From: JBBRYK01 sp038237665
GTDB lineage: Bacteria; Actinomycetota; Thermoleophilia; Gaiellales; Gaiellaceae
Assembly (NCBI GenBank): GCA_038237665.1
Contig: JBBRYK010000049.1
Span: 1-19,666 of the forward strand
DNA: 19,666 nt
Direction: 5' to 3'
Of the stretch, positions 7,632 through 14,809 are shown piece by piece (position 1 is the stretch's first letter; each line of letters starts with the position of its first letter). The notes beneath the pieces were generated by a model, which had not been told where the DNA came from, made no database searches, and worked only from the letters and a program-made list of their open reading frames with translations. Position numbers and translations under genes: made by a program.

Positions 7632-8979
7632 TGCGACGGTTGGCGTACGGAGGGACGTCGACGCCGAAATGGTCGAGAACGAGGCTCTGGATCTCGGCGA
7701 TGCTCCCCGCGTCGGGCTCGAGCCCGACGCCGAGCAGCGGCACGGTCGAGTCGCCGGGCACGAGCGATCCGTGGCTTCCGCCGCCGGCGTGGTGGCCTCC
7801 GCCGAGATCCGCGAACTCGATCCCCGGCGCCGCCGAGACGAGGACCTCGCCGGCGGCCGGGGCGTGGAGGGCGGTCCAGACCCGCCTTCGACCGTCCGGG
7901 TAGTCGAAGAGCGGGCCGTCGTCGTCCGCTCCGAAGCGGACTTCCTGCCCGGCACGGCGCACCACGGCTTCCCCGTCTTCGAGGAAGCAGACCGCCTCGG
8001 CCGCCTCCACCGGGTCGAGCCGCTCGGCCAGGCTGCGCACGGGCTCCTCGCAGGCCTCGAGCCGGTAGATCATCCCGGCGCGGTTCGATGCCGCCACCGC
8101 GATCTCGGCGCGAACGGGCGAGCCGCGCCGGAAGAGCCGGAGCCCGGCAAAAGCGTCCTGCAGCCGGACGGCCTCGGTCACCGGGGTCTGGCCGTGATCG
8201 GAGCAGAGCAGGACTGCGTAGCGATCGAGGAACTCCTCCGGCCCTCCTGCGGCGGCTAAGAGTGCGCCCAGTGCGTGGTCGCTTCCGATCAACGCCTCCT
8301 CGGCGCCCTCGGGTCCCAGCGAGTGCGAGGCGAAGTCGTAGTCGGAGAGGTAGAAGAACAGGAAGTCGAACCCGTCACGGGTGACGAGCCAGCGGCCGAC
8401 CGCGGCGGCGTAGGAGTCCACGGTGCCGGCCGACCGGTTGCGGATCGCGAGCGGAGCGCCGGTCACATCCGACTCGAAGAGGTTGTAGTAGAAGAACCGT
8501 TGCGGCCCGAAGGCGGGCCGGCTGAGGCCGGGAACGGTGGGCCGGTGGCGCGTGCGGCCGCGGTAGCACGTCACGTTCACGGCTGCGGTCTGGAGGCCGG
8601 CGTCCTCGAGCGCCTCGAAGACGGTGACCGCGTCCGCCGCGATGTGACGCTCGTTCATCTCGAAGATCGTGTCCCTAAGCGAGCGCAGCGCGCCGGCGCT
8701 CAGCACCGCGCCGAGGGAGGAGCCGTATTCGACGATCCGGCGCCTCGCCCGGTCGTACCAGACGAGATGTGGGATCCCGTGCACGTCGGGGTACGCACCC
8801 GTGACGATCGAGGTCATGCAGACAGGGGTCAGCGAGGGGAAGACCGACGTCGCCCTCGCATAGGCCCCGTGTTCGAAGAGGTAGCGAAGCGCGGGCATGT
8901 CGTCGCGCTCCACCGCGCGCTCGAGCGTCTCCGGAGTCAGGCCGTCGATGACGGCGAGAACGAGCTTCTTCTTCGCCAC
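7615..8979 (-). CDS. Alkaline-phosphatase-superfamily phosphodiesterase / nucleotide pyrophosphatase-like
   Basis: This 454-aa protein starts at GTG 8979. It has the type I phosphodiesterase/nucleotide pyrophosphatase layout: metal ligand D12 (VIDGLTPETL), the nucleophile region FPSLTPVCMTSIVTG with Thr51 as the likely nucleophile, SDYDFASHSLG in the middle, LLCSDHGQTPV, and a late HHAGGGSHGSL giving the last His ligand. There is no signal peptide or membrane segment, so it should be cytoplasmic. Family members cleave phosphodiesters, pyrophosphates or phosphonates; substrate is not predictable. It follows the small membrane protein gene by 6 bp and is probably translated from the same mRNA. 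Confidence 0.87.
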   Translation of the reverse strand: MAKKKLVLAVIDGLTPETLERAVERDDMPALRYLFEHGAYARATSVFPSLTPVCMTSIVTGAYPDVHGIPHLVWYDRARRRIVEYGSSLGAVLSAGALRSLRDTIFEMNERHIAADAVTVFEALEDAGLQTAAVNVTCYRGRTRHRPTVPGLSRPAFGPQRFFYYNLFESDVTGAPLAIRNRSAGTVDSYAAAVGRWLVTRDGFDFLFFYLSDYDFASHSLGPEGAEEALIGSDHALGALLAAAGGPEEFLDRYAVLLCSDHGQTPVTEAVRLQDAFAGLRLFRRGSPVRAEIAVAASNRAGMIYRLEACEEPVRSLAERLDPVEAAEAVCFLEDGEAVVRRAGQEVRFGADDDGPLFDYPDGRRRVWTALHAPAAGEVLVSAAPGIEFADLGGGHHAGGGSHGSLVPGDSTVPLLGVGLEPDAGSIAEIQSLVLDHFGVDVPPYANRRSAVRA

Positions 8980-8985
8980 CGTCGC

Positions 8986-9405
8986 CTAATCGCGGGCGAG
9001 GATGCGGAGCCCCGCGTAGCGGCCGGGAGCGCGCCGGCGGAGCCGCCACCCGAGCAGCGGAAGGAGGACTGCCTCGGCGTACCCCACGCCCGGCGCCCAG
9101 GCCAGCGCGGCAACGCCGAGCGCGCCGAGCGCGACGAGCAACGCCGTCCCAGTCCTGGTACCGCCGCGCCGCAGCGTTCCCAGCACGACCTCCCCCGCAC
9201 CGAGCGCCCCCGCCACGCCGCCGGCGGCGCCTCCGACCGCCTCGTCCCAGTCGTCGAGCGCGAGGCCGATCCCGAACCCGGCCGCCGCCCCGAGAACGAT
9301 GGCCGCAACGAGCTGACGCCGGCCACCCCCGAGGACGCCCGCAAGCAGAACACCCAGGCCGGCGCCGAGGCCGACCGTGACGCCGATCCAGTACCACTCG
9401 CCCAT
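8986..9405 (-). CDS. Small Gly/Ala-rich membrane protein
   Basis: The 139-aa product begins with ATG at 9405 and has about four hydrophobic segments rich in Gly and Ala, with acidic DDWDEAVGG in a loop and a basic tail RLRRRAPGRYAGLRILARD. I recognise no family. It is the first gene of the seven-gene minus-strand run and is separated by about 80 bp from the divergent thioredoxin-like gene. Confidence 0.65.
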   Translation of the reverse strand: MGEWYWIGVTVGLGAGLGVLLAGVLGGGRRQLVAAIVLGAAAGFGIGLALDDWDEAVGGAAGGVAGALGAGEVVLGTLRRGGTRTGTALLVALGALGVAALAWAPGVGYAEAVLLPLLGWRLRRRAPGRYAGLRILARD

Positions 9406-9488
9406 CGCGCCAGTGTAGAGGGAGGGGTTCGCCGCAAGTTTCCGGCCGCCGGAGCGTCTACCGGTCAGTGGAGGTCGGGGGATCTCAC

Positions 9489-9809
9489 ATGACCCGTGAC
9501 ACGAGGCCGCTGCTCGTCTTCTTCCGGTCCGAGCAGTCCGGCCCGGCGCGGCGGATGGATTCGCTGATCGCCCACTTCGCGCGCAAGGAGCGGGGACGCC
9601 TGCGTGTGACCGTCGTCGACGTCGACCAGTCGCCCGACCTGGTCGAGCGGTTCCGCGTCGAGAGCGTTCCGACGCTCGTCCTCGTCGAGGGACGGTGCGT
9701 GGTGGGGCGGCTCGAGGGTCGGGTCAGCGCGCCGAAGATCGCCCGTTTGCTCGACACTCACTTGTCTCCTCCCTCCACCGAGCCGGCCCCGCTGCCTGCC
9801 GCGCTCTGA
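9489..9809 (+). CDS. Thioredoxin-fold protein lacking the CXXC motif
   Basis: The 106-aa protein has a thioredoxin pattern: strand PLLVFFRSE, helix, strand LRVTVVDVDQSPDLVERFRVESVPTLVLVEG, with the cis-proline (P61) kept in SVPT. At the active-site position WCGPC it reads QSGPA (S17 and A20), so both cysteines are gone; the only Cys is C70. It cannot be a dithiol oxidoreductase and may be a scaffold or binding protein. ATG 9489 is preceded by a G-rich stretch (GGGGGA, about 4 bases away). An earlier in-frame GTG at 9468 adds seven atypical residues. Confidence 0.8.
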   Translation: MTRDTRPLLVFFRSEQSGPARRMDSLIAHFARKERGRLRVTVVDVDQSPDLVERFRVESVPTLVLVEGRCVVGRLEGRVSAPKIARLLDTHLSPPSTEPAPLPAAL

Positions 9810-9839
9810 GCCCGGGAAACCGCCGGGGCGTACGAAACG

Positions 9840-9845
9840 TATTCT
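9840..9845 (+). promoter_or_regulatory. Candidate -10 box (TATTCT) upstream of the CHRD gene
   Basis: TATTCT lies 31 bases before the TTG start, leaving a short leader that contains the ribosome-binding site. GGAAAC at 9815-9820 lies about 17 bases upstream of CGTATT, so an ECF-sigma-type promoter is a second reading. Neither is proven. Confidence 0.35.
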
Positions 9846-9862
9846 TGGACGATCACCAAACC

Positions 9863-9870
9863 GGAGGAGG
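9863..9870 (+). promoter_or_regulatory. Strong ribosome-binding site (GGAGGAGG) that fixes a TTG start
   Basis: GGAGGAGG sits six bases before TTG 9877. It is one of the clearest Shine-Dalgarno sequences in the window and decides the start of the CHRD protein, which otherwise lacks an ATG or GTG near its signal sequence. Confidence 0.8.
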
Positions 9871-9876
9871 CACATT

Positions 9877-10398
9877 TTGAGTAGGCGCAAGCTCTTCGCT
9901 ATTGGGCTGGCGGTTGCCGTCGGCATCGGCGCCATCGTCAGCGGCGTCGTGATCAGCTCGGCCGGCGCAGATCCCCCTGTGACGACGCTCACCAGCTTCC
10001 AGGAGGTACCCGCGAACGTCACGCCCGGGTTCGGTGAGCTCCAGCTGACGATCAACGACACGACGCAGACGATCAAGTTTCGATTGCGGTGGAGCGGCCT
10101 GGCCGGCGGCTCCGCTGCGGCCGCGCACATTCACATCGGGCAGCCCGGCGTGAACGGCGGCGTCTCTGCGTTCCTGTGCGGCGGCAGCACCAAGCCGGCA
10201 TGTCCTGCAGGTGCCAGCGCATCGATCGCGAGCGGCACGATCGTTCCGGCCGACGTGATCGGCCCGGCCGGTCAGGGTGTGAACGCGGGCGACTGGAACA
10301 AGCTCGTCCAGGCGATCCGCGCCGGCAAGACGTACGCGAACATCCACAACCAGACGTTCCCTGGCGGCGAGATCCGCGGGCACATCACGCTGAGCTAG
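9877..10398 (+). CDS. Secreted/membrane-anchored CHRD domain protein
   Basis: This 173-aa protein starts at TTG 9877. A basic N-terminus MSRRKLF and a hydrophobic stretch (about residues 7-30) form a signal peptide or anchor. The rest is one CHRD domain (PF07452): LTSFQEVPANVTPGFGELQL, HIHIGQPGVNGGVSAFLC, and the C-terminal YANIHNQTFPGGEIRGHI. CHRD domains were named from chordin and occur in exported bacterial proteins; their bacterial function is not known. Two cysteines (in FLCGG and PACPAG) probably form a disulphide. A second CHRD fragment lies directly after the stop. Confidence 0.9.
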   Translation: MSRRKLFAIGLAVAVGIGAIVSGVVISSAGADPPVTTLTSFQEVPANVTPGFGELQLTINDTTQTIKFRLRWSGLAGGSAAAAHIHIGQPGVNGGVSAFLCGGSTKPACPAGASASIASGTIVPADVIGPAGQGVNAGDWNKLVQAIRAGKTYANIHNQTFPGGEIRGHITLS

Positions 10399-10415
10399 AA
10401 AGCAATCCGCGCACG

Positions 10416-10565
10416 CGCGGCGGGCGTATTCCCAAGGCCATCCTCGCCGCACCCGGCGGCTACTACGTCAACGTCCACACCGCCAAGTACCCGGCCGGGT
10501 CGGTGCGCGGGCAGCTGTCGAAGATCGAGGCGGGCAAGAACGCCGGAGGCAATTACACCTACTAG
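10416..10565 (+). pseudogene. Remnant of a second CHRD domain gene
   Basis: After the CHRD stop at 10398, another frame encodes AAPGGYYVNVHTAKYPAGSV then RGQLSKIEAG and stops at 10565. That matches the C-terminal third of a CHRD domain (YYVNVHT..YPAG.VRGQL), parallel to YANIHNQTFPGGEIRGHI in the intact gene. There is no ATG, GTG or TTG start between the previous stop and this homology, and the front two thirds of the domain are missing. It looks like the tail of a tandem duplicate left by deletion. Amino-acid similarity is clear, DNA similarity modest, so the duplication is not recent. Confidence 0.7.
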
Positions 10566-10570
10566 CGCCG

Positions 10571-10609
10571 CCGGCGCGTTGGGTGGCCCGGTCGCTCCGG
10601 GGGCGCCGG
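10571..10609. terminator. Nested GC-rich hairpin between convergent genes
   Basis: CCGGCGC (10571-10577) pairs with GCGCCGG (10603-10609), and inside it CCCGG-TCGCT-CCGGG (10587-10601) forms a second stem. It lies between the CHRD remnant and the convergent E2 gene, where a two-way terminator would be expected. There is no T-tract, which is common in GC-rich actinobacteria. Confidence 0.4.
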
Positions 10610-10679
10610 GCTACCCGACTTCCAGGGTCGAACACCTCAGCGCGGCTTTCGACACACGGGCGCGTCGCGGAGTACGAAC

Positions 10680-11810
10680 CTACGAGCCTTCGAGTGTGCG
10701 GATGACCGCCCAGGTGAACTCGGCGGCGCGCGCGCCGTCGATCACGCGATGGTCGAAGGTCAGCGAGAGGTGCCCGACCGGACGGACGACGATCTCCCCC
10801 GCCCGGACGACCGGACGTTCGGCAATCCGGCCCACGCTGAGGATCGCCACCTCCGGATAGTTCACGATCGGGGTCGAGAGCAGGCCACCGAGCTTCCCGG
10901 CGCTCGTGACCGTGAAGCTCGAGCCGCGAAGCTCTTCGGGCTTGAGCTCGCCCGCGCGGGCCGCCTCGGCCAGCCGGTGAACCTCCGTGTCGATCTCCTC
11001 GACGGTGGCCGTAGCGCAGCCCCGCACGACCGGAACGACGAGCCCCTGCTCGGTCTGGACGGCGACGCCCAGGTCGTAGCGATCCAGGTAGACGATCGCA
11101 TCGCCGTCCAGGCGCGCGTTCAGCTCCGGATACTCGGCGAGGGCGCCGGCGCAGGCCTTCAGCACCGTGGCAACGAGGCGCTGCAGGTCGACTCCGCCGA
11201 AGTCGCACTCCTCGACCCACGTCACTGGGGGCACCTCGCGGTGCGCCCGTGCCATGTGCTCCGCGATCAGCCGGCGGACACCCCTGAGCGGCTCCCGCCG
11301 TCCTTCCGGGACCTGGCCGAGGGCCTGTCCCTGGGTCGTGTCCCCGGCAGCCGCGCGGAGGTCCGCTTCGGTCACCCTCCCCTCGGGCCCGGTCCCGGCG
11401 ACCGTTTCGAGGTCGAGCCCGAGCTCCTGCGCGATCCTGCGGACGAGCGGCGTGGCCCGGACACGGCCCCCGGAGACACGGCCGAGGGACTGTCCCTGGA
11501 TCGTGGCGCTTCCGGACGTGTCCCGCTGGGGCGCAGGCTCCGCTCGCGGCCGCTGCTCCTCGGTCGGCGCGGCTCCGTCCTCGCCGATCACGACCAGTAC
11601 GGTGCCGACCGGGACGACCTGACCCTCCTGGACGAGGATCCTGGCCACCTTGCCGGCGGCGGGCGAAGGGATCTCGACCGTCGTCTTGTCGGTCTGGATC
11701 TCGACCAGCGGATCGTCCTCGGCGATCTCGTCGCCCTCGGCGACGAGCCAGCGCGCGACCTCGCCCTCGGTCAGCCCTTCGCCCAGGTCGGGGAGCTTGA
11801 ACGAGAACAC
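10680..11810 (-). CDS. 2-oxoacid dehydrogenase E2 (dihydrolipoamide acyltransferase)
   Basis: This 376-aa core subunit moves the acyl group from E1 to CoA through lipoate. In order: one lipoyl domain (residues 1-76, lipoyl Lys42 in QTDKTTVE), a linker, a peripheral-subunit-binding domain (RATPLVRRIAQELGLDLETV then GTGPEGRVTEADL), a second linker, and the catalytic domain with SFTVTSAGKLGGLLSTPIVN and the active-site DHRVIDG near the C-terminus. GTG 11810 puts the start right at the lipoyl domain (FSFKLPDLGEGLTEGE). A farther ATG at 11888 would overlap the HIRAN gene and add 26 non-family residues. Both linkers contain a copy of a 26-bp repeat. The substrate (branched-chain 2-oxoacids or pyruvate) is not certain. 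Confidence 0.93.
   Translation of the reverse strand: MFSFKLPDLGEGLTEGEVARWLVAEGDEIAEDDPLVEIQTDKTTVEIPSPAAGKVARILVQEGQVVPVGTVLVVIGEDGAAPTEEQRPRAEPAPQRDTSGSATIQGQSLGRVSGGRVRATPLVRRIAQELGLDLETVAGTGPEGRVTEADLRAAAGDTTQGQALGQVPEGRREPLRGVRRLIAEHMARAHREVPPVTWVEECDFGGVDLQRLVATVLKACAGALAEYPELNARLDGDAIVYLDRYDLGVAVQTEQGLVVPVVRGCATATVEEIDTEVHRLAEAARAGELKPEELRGSSFTVTSAGKLGGLLSTPIVNYPEVAILSVGRIAERPVVRAGEIVVRPVGHLSLTFDHRVIDGARAAEFTWAVIRTLEGS
11315..11340. repeat. 26-bp palindrome-type repeat, copy A (in E2 linker 2)
   Basis: This copy matches 11480-11505 at 24 of 26 bases in the same orientation and reading frame. It encodes QGQALGQ in the linker between the subunit-binding and catalytic domains. One arm of its GGGNC-T-GTCCC palindrome is mutated compared with copy B. 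Confidence 0.75.
11480..11505. repeat. 26-bp palindrome-type repeat, copy B (in E2 linker 1)
   Basis: This copy contains the perfect palindrome GGGAC-T-GTCCC (11486-11496) and encodes QGQSLGR in the linker between the lipoyl and subunit-binding domains. Both copies lie in frame and only in flexible linkers, which suggests an inserted short palindromic element or an internal duplication. Confidence 0.75.
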
Positions 11811-11860
11811 GCTACGCGTTCTGGGATGACTGAGAATGCCAGGCGAATAGGGACACCATC

Positions 11861-12253
11861 TCAGCGTACTTGGGGCATTCCGATCCACGCATCGGCTGGA
11901 GCGATCAGCACGCGAAGGCCTTGATCGACGCGCCAGAGCGACACCGACTGCTCGTCACCGGTGAGCTCGGGAGCAACCGCTGCTGGCACATACCCCACCT
12001 GCAACGTCCGCTCCTCGTTCCAGATCGCGACGGCGTTCGGGTCGTGCTCGTTGTCGGGCTCACGCACGAGCGACAGCCGGCGGCCCGGATCGAACGACGG
12101 ATCCCGAAGCGACTCCGGCCGGAACGAGACACCGGCCGCCGCCACGACGCGAATCCGCTCGTCCTCCCAGCGAACCGGCTCGTTCGTGGCGGCGTCGCGC
12201 AGCCGGTAGCCGGCGCCGGCGCGCTCGAGCCACAGGCGCAACCTCTCCGCCAC
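11861..12253 (-). CDS. HIRAN domain protein
   Basis: The product is about 130 aa. The centre matches a HIRAN domain: VVAAAGVSFRPESL, GRRLSLVREPDNEHDPNAVA, then LQVGYVPAAVAPEL. In Rad5/HLTF this domain binds 3' DNA ends; stand-alone bacterial HIRAN proteins are common in actinobacteria and of unknown role. The start may be GTG 12253 or TTG 12262, the latter overlapping the E1beta stop as TTGA. It sits between E1beta and E2 in the same orientation, with 50 bp before E2. A link to 2-oxoacid oxidation is not obvious, so co-transcription may be only positional. Confidence 0.83.
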   Translation of the reverse strand: MAERLRLWLERAGAGYRLRDAATNEPVRWEDERIRVVAAAGVSFRPESLRDPSFDPGRRLSLVREPDNEHDPNAVAIWNEERTLQVGYVPAAVAPELTGDEQSVSLWRVDQGLRVLIAPADAWIGMPQVR

Positions 12254-12258
12254 GACCG

Positions 12259-13233
12259 TCAAAACTCGAGCAGCTTCTCGGCCGCGTCGACCACCCGCTC
12301 GACCGAGGGCATGTACGCGTCTTCGATCTGCCAGTACGGGTACGGGACGTCGTAGCCCGTGACGCGCAGAACCGGCCCGCGCAGGTCGAGGATCGCTTTC
12401 TCGGCCAGGACCGCCGCCAGCTCGGCCGCGTAGCCGCACGTTCGAGGCGCCTCCTGGATGATCACGACGCGACCGGTCTTGGCCGCGGAGCGAAGCAGCG
12501 CCTCCTCGTCCAGAGGCTTGAGCGTCCGGACGTCGAGGACCTCGACGCTCGCCCGGTCGGCCAGGGCATCGGCCGCCGCCTCGGCCACCGGAACCATCGA
12601 GCCGTAGGCGACGAGCGAGAGATCCGACCCCTCGCGGGCGAGCCGGGCCTTGCCCAGCTCGACCACGTGCTCGCCCTCCGGAACCTCGCCGCGCATCGTG
12701 CGGTAATGGAGCTTGGGCTCGAGGATCACAACCGGATCGGGCGCGCGAATCGCCGCCGCGAGCAGCCCCTTCGCGTCGGCCGGGGTCGACGGGATCGCGA
12801 CCTTCACCCCCGGCGTGTGCACGTAGTACGTCTCCGGCGAGTCGTCGTGCATCTCCGGCGCTCGAACCCCGCCGCCGTACGGCATGCGCAGGGTCAGCGG
12901 GAACTCCATCGCACCGCCGCTGCGCCAGCGATAACGCCCGACATGGCTGATCAGCTGGTCGAGGCACGGGTAGCTGAAGGCGTCGTACTGCATCTCGCAG
13001 ACGGGACGGAAGCCGGCCATGCAGAGTCCGACTGCGGCGCCGAGGATCCCGGCCTCGGCGAGCGGCGTGTCCACGCAGCGCTCGGGCCCGAAGCGGTCGA
13101 GGAGCCCGGCCGTCGCCCGGAACACTCCGCCCGCACGCCCGACGTCCTCGCCCAGCACGAGCACCGCCTCGTCGCGCTCGAGCTCGACGTGGAAGCAGTC
13201 GTTGACCGCCTCGACGAGGGTCAGCTCAGCCAT
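12259..13233 (-). CDS. 2-oxoacid dehydrogenase E1 component, beta subunit
   Basis: This 324-aa transketolase-like subunit forms the thiamine-diphosphate enzyme together with E1alpha. It starts MAELTLVEAVNDCFHVELER and carries the cofactor-activating Glu29 in VLGEDVGRAGGVFRAT, then DTPLAEAGILGAAVG, EMQYDAFSYPCLDQLISHVG, and the C-terminal transketolase domain (VEVLDVRTLKPLDEE, RVVIIQEAPRTCGY). ATG 13233 overlaps the E1alpha stop by 8 bp (ATGGCTGA), so translation is coupled. The open frame continues upstream to 13356 but that part is within E1alpha. The similarity pattern is of the branched-chain-type family. Confidence 0.94.
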   Translation of the reverse strand: MAELTLVEAVNDCFHVELERDEAVLVLGEDVGRAGGVFRATAGLLDRFGPERCVDTPLAEAGILGAAVGLCMAGFRPVCEMQYDAFSYPCLDQLISHVGRYRWRSGGAMEFPLTLRMPYGGGVRAPEMHDDSPETYYVHTPGVKVAIPSTPADAKGLLAAAIRAPDPVVILEPKLHYRTMRGEVPEGEHVVELGKARLAREGSDLSLVAYGSMVPVAEAAADALADRASVEVLDVRTLKPLDEEALLRSAAKTGRVVIIQEAPRTCGYAAELAAVLAEKAILDLRGPVLRVTGYDVPYPYWQIEDAYMPSVERVVDAAEKLLEF

Positions 13234-14278
13234 CCGAGCGCCCCAGGATCCGGCGGAGCTCCGCCAGCTCGGAACCGAACGAGGGCGGCGGCTCCACGAA
13301 GGTACGATCGAAGAGGAGGGACACGTCCGCAGAGGGCTCGGCCTCGGCGGCCGCAATTCCCGCCCGCATCGTCTCCGCGGCCTCGTGGCGCACGGATAGG
13401 GCGAGCTCGTCCGAGAGCACCCCGAGCCGTTTCAGAAACGCCTCGTAGCGCCCCAGGCATTCGCGTTTGCGCTCCTCCTCGACCCGCTCGAGATCGATGT
13501 AAGCGCGGGGATCGTCGGCCGTCGCATGGGGCGCTGCCCGATAGGACACCGCTTCGATGAAGGTCGGTCCACCACCGCTCCTGGCGCGCTCGACGGCGTC
13601 CCGCGTGGCCTCGTAGACGGCCAGTACGTCCGTGCCGTCCACGCGCACACCCGGGATCCCGTACCCCACGGCCTTGTCGGCGAGTGTCTCGGCCGCGGTC
13701 TGCGCCTCGATCGGCGTCGAGATCGCCCACTGGTTGTTGTTGCAGAAGAGGATCAGTGGCGCCCGCATGACGCCGGCGAAATTCGCGCCCTCGTGAAACG
13801 AGCCCTCGGAGGTGGCGCCGTCGCCGAAATAGGCGATCGCGCAGGCGCTCTCACCCCGAAGCTTCTTCCCCCACGCCAGCCCGGCCGCGTGCGGTACGTG
13901 GGTTCCGATCGGCACGCAGATCGAGGCGACGTTGTAGTCGAGCGGGTTCCACCAGCCGCTCGGATGGCCGCGCCACCAGGAGAGCACCGTCGCCGCAGGC
14001 ATCCCGCGCAAAAGCGCGATGGCGGACTCCCGGTAGCTCGGGAAGATCCAGTCCTCATCTTCGAGTGCATACGCCGAGCCGACCTGCATCGCCTCGTGGT
14101 TCCAGAAGATCGCATAGGTCCCGATCCGTCCCTGGCTGTGGTAGACGACCGACCGTTCGTCGTAGGTGCGCAAGAGCACCATGCCGCGGTAGAGCTCGAG
14201 CAGGTCGTTCTCTGCGAGCCCGTCAGGCACGACGTCGTCGTCGAGCAAGCGCCGCACGTCTGTAACCGCCTGAGCCAT
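13226..14278 (-). CDS. 2-oxoacid dehydrogenase E1 component, alpha subunit
   Basis: This 350-aa subunit carries the thiamine-diphosphate motif from GDG (152-154) to NNN (180-182): FGDGATSEGSFHEGANFAGV followed by ILFCNNNQWAIS. It also has the phosphorylation-loop-like YRAAPHATADDPRAY, where Ala replaces the classic Ser of mammalian enzymes. It decarboxylates a 2-oxoacid, probably branched-chain, and passes the acyl group to E2. It is followed directly by E1beta, then HIRAN and E2; no dihydrolipoamide dehydrogenase (E3) is in the window, so E3 must come from elsewhere. ATG 14278 lies 14 bp after the PadR stop. Confidence 0.94.
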   Translation of the reverse strand: MAQAVTDVRRLLDDDVVPDGLAENDLLELYRGMVLLRTYDERSVVYHSQGRIGTYAIFWNHEAMQVGSAYALEDEDWIFPSYRESAIALLRGMPAATVLSWWRGHPSGWWNPLDYNVASICVPIGTHVPHAAGLAWGKKLRGESACAIAYFGDGATSEGSFHEGANFAGVMRAPLILFCNNNQWAISTPIEAQTAAETLADKAVGYGIPGVRVDGTDVLAVYEATRDAVERARSGGGPTFIEAVSYRAAPHATADDPRAYIDLERVEEERKRECLGRYEAFLKRLGVLSDELALSVRHEAAETMRAGIAAAEAEPSADVSLLFDRTFVEPPPSFGSELAELRRILGRSDG

Positions 14279-14292
14279 CGCCGCCGCGCAGT

Positions 14293-14808
14293 CTAGTGAG
14301 CGGCAATCGCGCCGCGAACGCGGGCAATCGCTTCGAGAGCACGCTCGGCGTCGCCGCTCTCCCGGAGCTCACGGAGGTACGCGTCCGCCCAGCGCACCGT
14401 CGTCCGCGCGTGGGCGATCCCGTGCTCGAGCAGGGCGTAGTGGAAGTAGTCGTAGGCCCGGCGCGTATTCGTTACGTCGATCTTCGCGTAGACGGTGAGC
14501 CGCTCGAGCGCGGCGTCCCGGTACGACTCGACGTGCGCGATCAGGAGCTCGACGGACATGAGCCCGCCGACGAACATCTTCAGCAGGGTCGGTTCGGTCT
14601 GGCGCCCGTCGACCACGGCGAGCCACTCCTCCAGCCTCCGGGTCCCGAGGGCCGTGATCCTGAAGATCTGCTTGTCCGGCCTGCCCGACTGCTCGACCGT
14701 GCGGCTGACGGCCAGGCCGGAGCTCGCAAGGCGCCGGAGCGTGGCGTAGAGCTGGCTCTTCGCCGGCGCCCAGACATGGGCGATCGCCTTCTCTGCGAGC
14801 TTCAGCAG
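14293..14808 (-). CDS. PadR-family transcriptional regulator with missing or non-canonical start
   Basis: The readable protein is about 171 aa. It begins inside the PadR winged helix (GYDLLKLAEKAIAHVWAPAK then SQLYATLRRLASSGL) and continues through the wing (RTVEQSGRPDKQIFRITALG) and a long C-terminal helical domain (VirR/AphA-like). The usual 15-20 residues before GYDL are absent: in this frame no ATG, GTG or TTG exists from the end of the kinase gene to a Met late in the helix domain. CTG at 14808 or 14805 is the only reasonable start; otherwise it is a 5'-truncated gene. The frame overlaps the end of the upstream kinase. It would be expected to regulate nearby genes such as the dehydrogenase operon that follows. 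Confidence 0.65.
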   Translation of the reverse strand: MLKLAEKAIAHVWAPAKSQLYATLRRLASSGLAVSRTVEQSGRPDKQIFRITALGTRRLEEWLAVVDGRQTEPTLLKMFVGGLMSVELLIAHVESYRDAALERLTVYAKIDVTNTRRAYDYFHYALLEHGIAHARTTVRWADAYLRELRESGDAERALEAIARVRGAIAAH

Positions 14809-14809
14809 G

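Noticed and set aside
7632..7955. N-terminal extension of the isoaspartyl methyltransferase frame (108 extra residues).
   Set aside because: The extension is Ser/Arg/Thr-rich, lies within the conserved phosphodiesterase gene on the same strand, and the family starts close to RRAMVEQQ.
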